This document shows, piece by piece, positions 35,754 through 44,168 of a stretch of 52,183 nucleotides of DNA. A program made the translations under genes and the position numbers. Each line of letters begins with the position of its first letter. Position 1 is the stretch's first letter. The notes under the pieces are model-generated. The model was not told the DNA's origin. It saw nothing but the letters and a program-made list of their open reading frames with translations, and did not search any database. The stretch comes from Planctomycetota bacterium (GTDB lineage: Bacteria > Planctomycetota > Phycisphaerae > Sedimentisphaerales > Anaerohalosphaeraceae): positions 1-52,183 of the forward strand of contig VRUI01000030.1 of the NCBI GenBank assembly GCA_019456225.1, written 5' to 3'.

Positions 35754-36881
35754 CTACTGCGGCGGCAATGGCGGCGGTGCTGCTCCGAACAGGCTCGAAA
35801 GTTCCGGCACCTGCCCTGCCGCAGTCCACTGGGCCATTCCCTGCTTCCATACGAGGGTGTCGGCTTTGACCTGACCGCCGGTTACGAACTCGCCAAGGCT
35901 CTTCATATCAAATGGTCCCGACTGCTGCCCGCTTATCGCTATATGAAAAGCTGCTGCCTGCGGGAGCGGCGGAGGTGCCGTTGGCTGTGACTGCGGCGCG
36001 GCCTGTGGCGGCTGTTGCTGCTGGCCGGCCGGCATCGCGTTGCCCATCTGGTTTGCCATCGCAAAACCCATCCCCATACCCATTCCGCCTGCGGCCATAC
36101 CGCCGGGGTTCTTTGCTGCATCTTCCATGGCGTTTGCCGTCTGGAACTGGGTGTACTGGTTGAGGTTTCCGATGATCCCCATGCTGGAGCGTTTGTCGAG
36201 TGCTTCCTCGACGGCTTTGGGCAGCGAGATATTCTCGACGAGCATCTTCATAATGTCCAGCCCGTAGTTCAGGAAATCTTCGTGAATTCGTTTGGTAATA
36301 AACTCGCCAAGCTCATCATAATTGGCGGCCATGTCCAGAACCGGGATCTTGCTTTCCCCGATGATATCGGCAAACCGCGAGACGATGAGGTTTCGCAGCT
36401 GATCGGTTATCTCGTCTTTTGTAAAATGCCCGTCGGTACCGACGATCTCAGTGATAAATTTCGCCGCGTCGCTGACCTTTATAACATACGAACCGAAAGC
36501 CCTGATCCTGATCGGCCCAAACTCGGCGTCGCGAAGCATGATCGGGTGCTTGGTGCCCCACTTAAGATCGGTAAACCGTCGCGTGCTTACAAAGTAAACC
36601 TCGGCTTTGAAGGGGCTGTGAAAACCATGCTTCCAGCCCTTCAGCGTCGACAGAATCGGCATGTTATCGGTAGCCAACGTGTACATGTCCGGCTCAAAGA
36701 CGTCGGCGATCTTGCCCTTGTTAATAAAAACGGCAACCTGCCCAGGACGAACGGTCAGCTTTGCACCCATCTTGATCTCGTTATTGTGACGCGGAAAACG
36801 ATAAACCATAGTATCGTTAGAATCGTCGGTCCACTCAATAATATCAACAAACTCGCCGCGTAACTTATCAAAAATACCCAT
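35754..36881 (-). CDS. SPFH-domain (virion-core-like) protein with C-terminal GYF_2 domain
   Basis: 375 residues. The N-terminal part (about 1-240) is an SPFH/band-7-type domain of the YdjI/virion-core-like group (VYRFPRHNNEIKMGAKLTVR, then GSYVIKVSDAAKFITEIVG). A Gly/Met-rich segment and a Pro/Gln-rich linker (about 255-310) lead to a GYF_2 domain (HIAISGQQSGPFDMKSLGEF and LVWKQGMAQWTAAGQV). SPFH proteins oligomerise on membranes as scaffolds, and GYF_2 domains bind proline-rich peptides. AAGGC precedes the ATG. The neighbours downstream are the three-segment membrane protein and the zinc-ribbon protein. Confidence 0.85.
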   Translation of the reverse strand: MGIFDKLRGEFVDIIEWTDDSNDTMVYRFPRHNNEIKMGAKLTVRPGQVAVFINKGKIADVFEPDMYTLATDNMPILSTLKGWKHGFHSPFKAEVYFVSTRRFTDLKWGTKHPIMLRDAEFGPIRIRAFGSYVIKVSDAAKFITEIVGTDGHFTKDEITDQLRNLIVSRFADIIGESKIPVLDMAANYDELGEFITKRIHEDFLNYGLDIMKMLVENISLPKAVEEALDKRSSMGIIGNLNQYTQFQTANAMEDAAKNPGGMAAGGMGMGMGFAMANQMGNAMPAGQQQQPPQAAPQSQPTAPPPLPQAAAFHIAISGQQSGPFDMKSLGEFVTGGQVKADTLVWKQGMAQWTAAGQVPELSSLFGAAPPPLPPQ

Positions 36882-36894
36882 AAGACTGCCTTTC

Positions 36895-36920
36895 TCAAAC
36901 TGACCTTTTGGCCAGTTTGA
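36895..36920 (-). other. hairpin in the leader of the SPFH gene
   Basis: TCAAACTG (36895-36902) pairs with CAGTTTGA (36913-36920), 14 bases before the SPFH start on the minus strand. It has no T run. A role in translation or mRNA stability is possible but not shown. Confidence 0.4.
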
Positions 36921-37086
36921 AATGAATAATGATTATTGTCTATTGTATAATGAAGGATTCGCAAATCCTTTATTTACAGACAATTATATTTCATAGTTTA
37001 ACAATTCGCAAGTGTTTTTATGCCAGCGCACAACATACCCGTAATTCTGCCGGGTTACCTATATAGACTGCCAAACTCAGGTTTTA

Positions 37087-37530
37087 TTACAGTTTTTCTG
37101 CGATATTTCGCAATTTTTCACGCCATGGGGGCCGCAGGATGAATACTGACAGTGTAAATATAGCGATCAGTATCGTCGGGATCAGTATCGCCTGCGGGTG
37201 GACATCTGGATAAAGCAGCTTTTCAACATAGTGAATAATAAACGACTCGGAATACTGTCCGCCATTTTGAGAGCGTCTTCTGAACAAATTCTCCAGGATA
37301 GTAAGCGGACAATACCTCTCCATCACGGCAAGCAAACCGACAAACCCGATCCCGCAAACATGCACCCACCTGAAAACACGCCAGCCAAAGAAACGGGTAA
37401 ATATGCCGCGCCTCCGAAAAACATAAACCCCAACGACAGCGGCAAAAGTAAACAAAAACCCAACGATCATAAAAACAACAAACAAAAAATGAACCAAAAC
37501 AATAAAATCAGCAAAAAACCGCCAGAACAT
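37087..37530 (-). CDS. DUF2784 family membrane protein
   Basis: 147 residues with four hydrophobic segments. The family hallmark CPLTILENLFRRR follows the third one. The N-terminus FWRFFADFIVLVHFLFVVFM is typical. GGGAGG is five bases before the ATG. No function is known for the family. It stands alone, with 200 or more bases of AT-rich non-coding sequence on each side. Confidence 0.85.
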   Translation of the reverse strand: MFWRFFADFIVLVHFLFVVFMIVGFLFTFAAVVGVYVFRRRGIFTRFFGWRVFRWVHVCGIGFVGLLAVMERYCPLTILENLFRRRSQNGGQYSESFIIHYVEKLLYPDVHPQAILIPTILIAIFTLSVFILRPPWREKLRNIAEKL

Positions 37531-37777
37531 TTAAACCTCCCATATCAGAACACGTTTCATAGTCTCTCCTATACAATACAGATGAATTTCCAGAATGATT
37601 CTAAACAAACCCAGCAAACATACAAGATAAAAATACGCCCATTAAAATCAAATCTCAAACAGCAGCGTGAAGCGCAAGCGCCATGCTAAAAACAATCTAT
37701 GACAGACGATCAAAATCGTTGGCCAGCCCGGCGCTGGCGCTTAGGGCTTCTGTTTAAGGGTTTATTCCAGGCAATAA

Positions 37778-38392
37778 TCATTTAAGCAGCATCGGCCGTT
37801 CTCTTTGCAGCCACTTTGGCAGTTGGTCTCTTTTTACTGTCTTCCACAAACCGGCTTTTGCGTCGATCGCTTCATCCTGCATCTTAAGGTACTTTTCGTA
37901 ATCGCCATGCTTAAATCTCAGGTCCGCGTAACCGTAGCCCTGTTTTATGATTTCTTCGTTGAGTATCGTTTTGTCTGCAAAGCGGATGTATCCGAGCAGC
38001 CGGTCATACTTGTCGCGGACGTCGCTTACGGTATCTATTATGACCGTCACATCCTGTCCCAGCGCAACCTCTTCAACAAACGCCGACGCCTCGGGGCCGA
38101 AGAACATAACAGCTTCGCCGCGTTTTTTTGTTTCGGGAGTATCAACACCTAGCAACCTGACTCGTGTTGTATCGTATTTGCCGTCTGGGATGTCAATGTC
38201 AAGCGTATCGCCGTCGACGACCTTAACGACTTTGAAGGTTTTGAGATGATATTTCGCCGCACCTTCCGGGCGAGGGGTTCTTAGCAAGACCTCCTTGCGG
38301 AAGGAATCGGTAAAGAGACGGTCAAAACAGATCAGCCCGACAGCAAAAACGATTATCGCAAAGATAATACCATTCTTGCGCCGCCGACTCAT
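37778..38392 (-). CDS. thermonuclease-like (SNase) protein, membrane-anchored
   Basis: About 204 residues. An N-terminal membrane segment (GIIFAIIVFAVGLICF) leads to a staphylococcal-nuclease OB-fold domain. The motifs are VVDGDTLDIDIPDG, RVRLLGVDTPETKKRG and DKYDRLLGYI, covering the calcium-binding Asp residues and catalytic Arg/Glu positions. It would cleave nucleic acid outside the cytoplasm. The start is uncertain: the ATG at 38392 begins just before the membrane segment, while a GTG at 38446 would add 18 residues. A GC-rich hairpin (GCCAGC/GCTGGC) lies downstream near 37721-37737. Confidence 0.85.
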   Translation of the reverse strand: MSRRRKNGIIFAIIVFAVGLICFDRLFTDSFRKEVLLRTPRPEGAAKYHLKTFKVVKVVDGDTLDIDIPDGKYDTTRVRLLGVDTPETKKRGEAVMFFGPEASAFVEEVALGQDVTVIIDTVSDVRDKYDRLLGYIRFADKTILNEEIIKQGYGYADLRFKHGDYEKYLKMQDEAIDAKAGLWKTVKRDQLPKWLQRERPMLLK

Positions 38393-38514
38393 AGCATATT
38401 TAAGCGTACCCTTCGCCAATGCTTTCCTCACTATAATTAGAACCACTAATGAAAACTAATATTAATTACTTTTAATTATTCGTGCCAATTGGTGTCCATT
38501 CGTGGTTCTAAAAA

Positions 38515-39753
38515 CTATTTGTTATTGCGCTCGTCTTCCGGTTTGTCGAGCTCAAAAGCTTCGCACAGAGCTACAAGAGCCTCCTGGCCCTGGTCGAGAT
38601 CGACAATAACGCTGATGCGAATTTCACTGGTCGTGATCGAATCTACATTGACCTTCTTATCGGCGAGCGTCTTGAACATCGTCTCTGCGACACCTGAGTG
38701 CGAACGCATTCCGACACCGACGATAGAAACCTCTGAGATATCTTCACGGACGAACACCGACTGACAGTGAACCTCTTCCTTGATCTCTTCGATGGCCTTG
38801 ATTGCGTCTTGGAGGTGAGCCTTTTCGGTAGTAAACGAAAGATTCGCTTTTTCCTCGCTGATCTCAACCTGGATAATATCGTTAACAATAACCTGAGACG
38901 CTGCCAGATGAGCAAATATCTTCGCAGCCGAACCGGGTTTATTATCTACGCCAAGAAGTCCAACCTTAGCGAGATCATTTTGAATTGTAGCACCTGAAAC
39001 CAGAATACCTTCCATTTGGGGCACCTCGTGTGTAATTAAAGTTCCTTGTTTTTCTTCCATGCTGCTTCGAACATGGATCGTTACATTATATTTCTTGCCA
39101 AACTCGATCGCCCTGCCGTGCATGACACCTGCGCCAAGACTGGCAAGCTCGAGCATCTCGTCATAACTGATCATATCGATCTTAACGGCGTTGGGGAATT
39201 TACGCGGGTCTGTCGTATAGATGCCGTCAACGTCGGTATATATCTCACAGGCCTCAGCCTTTAGTGCTGCCGCCAAAGCAACGGCACTGGTATCCGAACC
39301 GCCGCGACCAAGCGTCGTGATATTACCGTCTTCGTCCATACCCTGGAAACCGGCGACGATGACTATTCTGCCGCGGTCGAGCTGCTTATGAATTTTTTCC
39401 ACTCCGATACTCTGGATCCGAGCCCTTGAGTGAGCCGCATCGGTCAGCATCTCGATCTGCGTACCGGTAAAACTGATCGCCGGATAACCCATATGCTCCA
39501 GGGCCATCGCCATCAGAGAAACCGTCTGCTGTTCGCCCGTACTAAGCAGCATATCCATCTCACGCCTGGGGGGATTCGGATTAAGCTCCAGTGCATCGGC
39601 AACGAGCTGGTCAGTCTGCTTGCCGCGAGCCGAAGCGACAACAACAACCTGCTTGCCGCTCTTTACCGCGTCAATCGCACGACCGGCAGCCTTGCGAATC
39701 TTCGCCGCGTCAGCAACGGATGTACCGCCAAACTTTTGAACTACAATTGACAT
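38515..39753 (-). CDS. lysC: aspartate kinase
   Basis: 412 residues, monofunctional aspartokinase size. VVQKFGGTSVADAAKI is the N-terminal substrate/ATP motif, followed by GFQGMDEDGNITTLGRGGSD and TDVDGIYTTDPR. Two ACT domains follow (about 265-400, with VSIVGVGMRSHSGVAETMF) and would mediate feedback control by lysine and/or threonine. It catalyses the first step of the lysine/threonine/methionine pathway. AGGA lies nine bases before the ATG. It stands alone, with no pathway neighbours. Confidence 0.93.
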   Translation of the reverse strand: MSIVVQKFGGTSVADAAKIRKAAGRAIDAVKSGKQVVVVASARGKQTDQLVADALELNPNPPRREMDMLLSTGEQQTVSLMAMALEHMGYPAISFTGTQIEMLTDAAHSRARIQSIGVEKIHKQLDRGRIVIVAGFQGMDEDGNITTLGRGGSDTSAVALAAALKAEACEIYTDVDGIYTTDPRKFPNAVKIDMISYDEMLELASLGAGVMHGRAIEFGKKYNVTIHVRSSMEEKQGTLITHEVPQMEGILVSGATIQNDLAKVGLLGVDNKPGSAAKIFAHLAASQVIVNDIIQVEISEEKANLSFTTEKAHLQDAIKAIEEIKEEVHCQSVFVREDISEVSIVGVGMRSHSGVAETMFKTLADKKVNVDSITTSEIRISVIVDLDQGQEALVALCEAFELDKPEDERNNK

Positions 39754-39877
39754 TTAACTATTCCTGAATTAACATTCCAAGTCCTTAACCCCCTAAACCG
39801 ACAGGGATTACGCACAATAATTGATGCATATTAGCATAAGCCAGAGAGGTTGTCCAGCGTCAATTATATATTAATGT

Positions 39878-39924
39878 GCTGTCGGCATCCTGCCGACAGC
39901 TCCTGCGGGCAGAATGCCCGCAGG
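39878..39924. repeat. two tandem perfect hairpins
   Basis: GCTGTCGGCA-TCC-TGCCGACAGC (39878-39900) and CCTGCGGGCA-GAA-TGCCCGCAGG (39902-39924) each have a 10-base stem and 3-base loop. They stand back to back without T runs. The first has the same design as the hairpin at 44095-44115. Confidence 0.75.
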
Positions 39925-39934
39925 ACATTGGCGC

Positions 39935-39966
39935 AAAAAACGCGGGCTCCCATTGGAAACCCGCGT
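39935..39966 (-). terminator. rho-independent terminator of the HzsA-related gene
   Basis: On the minus strand ACGCGGG and CCCGCGT form a 7-base stem followed by TTTTTT. It starts 31 bases after the stop at 39998. Confidence 0.8.
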
Positions 39967-39997
39967 AGAAAGGAGAATTAACGATTTGCTGAGCAAA

Positions 39998-42900
39998 TCA
40001 ATCCTCTATGATGACTCTGAAACCTACGTTATAGACCTTCTGGTATGACTCGTATGGGAATCTGACACTGCTTCCCGCTGTTTTTGGACGGTCATTCCAG
40101 CTTCCGCCTCGGGCGACCTTTTTGATCGTCAAGTCAGCGTCTTTCGAATCATCCTGCTTATAAGGATACGGCAAGTAGCTCGACCGTGTCCATTCCGAGA
40201 CGTTTCCAACCATGTCATACAAACCCCACGGATTCGCCTCGTATTGTTTAACGTAATCGACAACGATCCATTTGTCCGTAAAGCGGTCGTCTCGCAGCGG
40301 GTAAAGATAATCGGCCGGGTAGTCGCGGCGTTTGTGTACCTTGCTTCCGCCGTCCCATCCGACGTACATTCTGCGTCGTCCGGCGTCGGCGAGGTTTGCG
40401 AATTTGGAGAAATCCGTATCGCTGTCGCCATAGAAGAACTGTTCTTTTGAACCGGCGCGAGCGGCCCATTCCCATTGTGCTTCGGTAGGCAGGGTAACTT
40501 TCTTGCCCGTCTTTTTCGAGAGCCACTTGCAAAACGCCATCGCCTGCTGCCATGAAATTCGCGCAACCGGCTGATCTTTATGGTTAGCGATATAACCCGG
40601 GACCGCATGGTCCTTACCGTTTTCGTCAAGATAACGCGTATCGTGTTCAGCGTCGAATGCCGCGTACTGTTTGTTGGTAACTTCCGTTTCACCCATCCAG
40701 TAGCCCTTCGTCACATTTACAACAGACCTAGGCATCTCATCGGCGTAACCAGACTGCGAGCCCATAACAAACTGCCCTGCCCGTATCCGCTTAAAGGTGA
40801 AATTAACATCATTACCAAGTGGGAAAGTGAGCTTATTTTTGAAAATATCTTGTTGTTTGTCTACACCAGTCGCGGTCAACCCATCCGGGGCAACCTTCTT
40901 TTCCTTCGGAGGCATTACCGGCGTAATATCATTCTTGATCAACTTGATTGTCGCGCGGTGTTCTTCTTCCGGATTGTCAGTTAGCCCGGCATAAAGAATT
41001 GCCAGGTCAAGACGCCTTTTTTCAAACTTCTTATTGTTCCACATTCCGCGGTGCGGTGCGTTAAGATCGATCCAGGTGTAGATCCTGTCCCAGTCTTCGG
41101 CGGAAAGCTCAACATTATGGTGGCCCTTTTTGAACATCTGGACCAGCGGACTTGTCGAGACGTGCCACTCCATCGGACCATACATATCAAGATCACTTTC
41201 CGGTCCGGGTTTGCGGGTAAAGGCTACAAGATTGAGATACGAACGATCCTTACGCCAGTTCTGCATCGGATCGGCCTTGACAAATGATATGCCGCCCTTC
41301 TTAGCGGTATTGTTGTGGCAGCCGACGCACTTCTTATCAAGTATCGGCTGGATCTCTGTAGGAAACGCAAACGGCCTTACCGGTCCGCGCCAGGTCTTGA
41401 TCCTTCTCGGCGATCTTCTGCCGGCGAGAGTCATCTTAACCGGCGAAGCCTCATTCTGGTTTTCATGGCAGCCGTTGCATGACAGGTTTTCACCGCCCTG
41501 ACCGACCATCCAGCTCCGCATAAGAGCGAGAGCGGCCCCGTCTTCATCAAGCGGCTGGATCGCGATAGGCGTATTTGACGGAGCGACAAAACTAAACGAA
41601 CCGTCCTTCTCGACGTCAACTGTACCAAGAATTCGTTTGATATCCCAGCTGGATTCAAGACCGACCGACTCATGCCCGCCGCTTTTCAAATAACCGTAAT
41701 GGTATGCAATCACCCGAAGCTTTTTAACCTTGCCTTTGGGTATGTCTTTAAGCCCCGGACCGCCGTAAATATCAGTACAGAAGATAGTCGTCTCATCCGA
41801 ATCAGTCGTACGGTCAACAAGAACAGCAGGTGTCTTTTGAACTGTGAGCGGGATAGGCTCGAATATGCTGTATTTAGCGTCTTCGTAGACTACCGTAATA
41901 TTGTCAAAGGTGTCAACAAGAGCGAGCACCCACTTTTTACCTTTTTTGAGAGAGACCAGGAAGTAATTCTCCGACAGCGGATAAGGCGTGCCGAATGTAT
42001 ATTTCTGACCGCCGCCCTGGTTGTCATAAACATTACCAACAACGTCACGGCCAAATCCAGGAATCTCCTGAACGCAACCGGTCTTGTCGGCAGGAAAAAC
42101 TTTCGGATGAATGTTAATCTGCGTATTTTCTTTCCCCCATGTCTTTTCTTTGGGGTTATGACGCAACGGATATTTGCGGCCAAGTGCAGGGTCAATGATA
42201 AGCAGACGCCCTGTTTCACTTTTAGCATGATGACCGCTGACAATACCGACGACCTTCGTAGAATGGTTCGGTATCGGACGCGTCCAGCAGTATGCCGTCG
42301 GAAAATAAGAACCGCTTCCCCAATACTCGCTCTGGCTGGTTCCGTCGGGATTCATATGGAAAAGATACCTCGAATAATAATGCGGAGTATCCGTATATTC
42401 CCATCGAAGATACATCACCTTGCCGTTAGCAAGCACACGAGGATGCCAGTCACTGTCCTGTTCATAAGTAAGCTGTCTTACCTTGCCGGAATTTGCATCA
42501 ACCTTATAAATGTTTGCCATAGGCCTACCGCCGTTTTCACAAGGCAGTCCCTGGATACCGGCAGTAGAGCAAACGAGAATCTTCCCATCTTCCGGCAGAT
42601 AGCAGCCGTCAAACCACTGAACATCTTGCTGGTCGCTGGGAGTAAGTTCCTTAAGATTTTGACCGTCAGTATCGATCTCAAGCACTGCCCACATGCCGTT
42701 GCTTCCCACACCGGAAAACATCAGTTTGTCGCCAGAGAAATGAACGTCCATATGTTTTATAACAGAAGTGTCCCGATGGCGATAGATCGGTTTAACCTTG
42801 ACCTCACCTCGCAAATTCGACAGTTCAGCGATATCATTATCCCAGCCGGTCCGCTTGATCGTATCACTCGTGTAAGAGTTCAGACTGCGGTTAGCTTCCT

Positions 42901-43219
42901 TCATGCGGCGAATAACAACCAGTTTGTCAAAGTCCAGCAGAGGGTTGGCAAGCGAAGCGTCCTTGATAAGTGCGTCAAGTTCGGTCTGCGCTGCAGGGCT
43001 GATCTTACCGCTTATCTTAGCGGCGATCTTGTCAAGACGGCCAAGAAATTCCTTACCCGGGTAATTGTCGCCGTTGTTCTTGATAAGATCGGCAATCATC
43101 CGACGAGCAGAATCGGGGGTATTGACAGGAACATCTCCGTTATTAACCGCAAATGCCGGGCCAACAACGAAAATCGTGACAACCGCAAAAAACACAAAAG
43201 GCTTTACTTTGCAAAACAC
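39998..43219 (-). CDS. HzsA-related propeller protein with two heme c motifs and a C-terminal FGE/SUMF1-like domain
   Basis: About 1073 residues. The start was set at a GTG (43219) with GGGAG five bases upstream; it directly opens a signal peptide (FCKVKPFVFFAVVTIFVVG, ending PAFA). After a helical lead, about residues 120-550 read as a six-bladed propeller resembling hydrazine synthase alpha subunits. Two CxxCH heme motifs follow: CNGCH (about 582) and CVGCH (about 631). From about 800 an FGE/SUMF1-like domain ends the protein (RIRAGQFVMGSQSGY, NPWGLYDMVGNVSEWT, VARGGSWNDRP). The Cys pair of true formylglycine enzymes is missing there, so that domain is probably structural or binding. It is a periplasmic redox protein. 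No anammox partner genes are seen and hydrazine synthesis is not implied. Confidence 0.8.
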   Translation of the reverse strand: MFCKVKPFVFFAVVTIFVVGPAFAVNNGDVPVNTPDSARRMIADLIKNNGDNYPGKEFLGRLDKIAAKISGKISPAAQTELDALIKDASLANPLLDFDKLVVIRRMKEANRSLNSYTSDTIKRTGWDNDIAELSNLRGEVKVKPIYRHRDTSVIKHMDVHFSGDKLMFSGVGSNGMWAVLEIDTDGQNLKELTPSDQQDVQWFDGCYLPEDGKILVCSTAGIQGLPCENGGRPMANIYKVDANSGKVRQLTYEQDSDWHPRVLANGKVMYLRWEYTDTPHYYSRYLFHMNPDGTSQSEYWGSGSYFPTAYCWTRPIPNHSTKVVGIVSGHHAKSETGRLLIIDPALGRKYPLRHNPKEKTWGKENTQINIHPKVFPADKTGCVQEIPGFGRDVVGNVYDNQGGGQKYTFGTPYPLSENYFLVSLKKGKKWVLALVDTFDNITVVYEDAKYSIFEPIPLTVQKTPAVLVDRTTDSDETTIFCTDIYGGPGLKDIPKGKVKKLRVIAYHYGYLKSGGHESVGLESSWDIKRILGTVDVEKDGSFSFVAPSNTPIAIQPLDEDGAALALMRSWMVGQGGENLSCNGCHENQNEASPVKMTLAGRRSPRRIKTWRGPVRPFAFPTEIQPILDKKCVGCHNNTAKKGGISFVKADPMQNWRKDRSYLNLVAFTRKPGPESDLDMYGPMEWHVSTSPLVQMFKKGHHNVELSAEDWDRIYTWIDLNAPHRGMWNNKKFEKRRLDLAILYAGLTDNPEEEHRATIKLIKNDITPVMPPKEKKVAPDGLTATGVDKQQDIFKNKLTFPLGNDVNFTFKRIRAGQFVMGSQSGYADEMPRSVVNVTKGYWMGETEVTNKQYAAFDAEHDTRYLDENGKDHAVPGYIANHKDQPVARISWQQAMAFCKWLSKKTGKKVTLPTEAQWEWAARAGSKEQFFYGDSDTDFSKFANLADAGRRRMYVGWDGGSKVHKRRDYPADYLYPLRDDRFTDKWIVVDYVKQYEANPWGLYDMVGNVSEWTRSSYLPYPYKQDDSKDADLTIKKVARGGSWNDRPKTAGSSVRFPYESYQKVYNVGFRVIIED

Positions 43220-43379
43220 AAAAACTCCCTTTATCAAAAACAATTTCAAAATTAAAACGAAGATATACCCTAAAACGTCTGCATTTCGCGTTTTATTTCT
43301 GGATTTCATTGATTTTACACGGAAATTTGCTTGCCGTCAAGTAAATTTAATACGTGAATGGATAATTTGGAGGTTTATA

Positions 43380-43635
43380 GTGTTTAACACGGAAGGACAT
43401 TTCGATGGCAACGTAAAATTCAAAGTTAAAGTCGGCAGGATACCGGCGGTACATACTAAACCGCTGTCAGTTCTATGGACCACACGTACTCGACGCCGTG
43501 GAGCGAACCGGTACCGGCGATATATTGACCGTCGTCGGTTTTGTCGGCGGTGAATTGTTTAAGCTTATGCGCGCCGGTGAAAGCCTCGAGCCTGGTCCGG
43601 AATATCTTGCTCGCCATCCTGACAGGCCCGCATAA
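43380..43635 (+). pseudogene. small unrecognised gene with an apparent frameshift
   Basis: GGAGG (43369-43373) stands six bases before a GTG at 43380. The frame reads FNTEGHFDGNVKFKVKVGRI and then PAVHTKPLS. A one-base shift around 43460-43475 continues it as FYGPHVLDAVERTGTGDI, then VVGFVGGELFKLMRAGES and a stop at 43635. The unshifted frame turns into Arg-rich nonsense. Together about 85 residues, no family recognised. The opposite strand also has an 85-codon frame (43456-43713), which lacks a ribosome-binding site and is taken as the shadow. The frameshift could be real decay or a sequence error. The rest of 43636-43856 holds nothing I can identify. Confidence 0.4.
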
Positions 43636-43856
43636 AGTTTTAAATGTAAGTACCCACATTTTGGCAAATCCCATTTTCATAATCAGACATTTCACAGCAT
43701 GGGCATAGCCCATTCTACCTAAACAATAGGAAACGACCGGCCAGCCTGCAAATCCCGTAGCTGCTTTTTTTGAAAATCACACTGGAATTTGCCGGCAACA
43801 ATGATAAAATACATTATCACCCTTGCCAACTGTCATTATTATAGGAACCAGCAGAA

Positions 43857-44087
43857 ATGTATTTAGACGTAATTTTAATGCTTATCGCAGGCCCGATGTT
43901 CCTGCTCTCGCTTGCCGCACATATCTACGTAAAGCTGAAAATGCGTCCAAATGACGATATCGACGAGTACCACTACGAGTTCGAGGACCACCACCCCGAC
44001 TTCGCCAGGTACGAAAAATGGTCAAGAATAACCTTCGCATCAGCAGTGATCGCAGCCCTGCTATTATTCGTATCGATCTCGATTTAA
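43857..44087 (+). CDS. small membrane protein, function unknown
   Basis: 76 residues with two membrane segments (VILMLIAGPMFLLSLAAHIY and FASAVIAALLLFVSISI) joined by a charged, acidic stretch rich in Asp, Glu and His (DDIDEYHYEFEDHHPDF). AGGA lies upstream of the ATG, and a terminator-like hairpin follows 8 bases after the stop, which supports a real gene. No family was recognised. It points toward the GltS-type gene on the other strand. Confidence 0.65.
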   Translation: MYLDVILMLIAGPMFLLSLAAHIYVKLKMRPNDDIDEYHYEFEDHHPDFARYEKWSRITFASAVIAALLLFVSISI

Positions 44088-44094
44088 CCACGTA

Positions 44095-44122
44095 CTGTTG
44101 GCTTCCAGCCAACAGCATTTTG
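44095..44122 (+). terminator. hairpin terminator after the small membrane protein
   Basis: CTGTTGGC (44095-44102) pairs with GCCAACAG (44108-44115) over a TTCCA loop, followed by CATTTTGT. Its design mirrors the hairpin at 39878-39900. Confidence 0.55.
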
Positions 44123-44168
44123 TCTAACAGAAGCGCGGCATCGCGTTGAGCAAAGCGAAATAACAACA

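Noticed and set aside
36015-36863. 282-codon plus-strand frame
   Set aside because: Antisense to the SPFH gene, with no recognisable domain.
39998-43219. hydrazine synthase, hence an anammox organism
   Set aside because: Only an HzsA-like fold is suggested. HzsB/HzsC and other anammox genes are absent, and the FGE-like fusion differs from HzsA.
41672-43255. 527-codon open frame on the plus strand
   Set aside because: It lies antisense to the HzsA-related gene. Its composition (Arg/Ile-rich, no motifs, no ribosome-binding site) is that of a shadow frame.
43456-43713. 85-codon minus-strand frame ending SLHGVEYVWSIELTAV
   Set aside because: It reads a little like the end of a secreted repeat protein, but it has no ribosome-binding site. 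The plus strand has GGAGG-GTG and a better frame, so it was kept only as an alternative.
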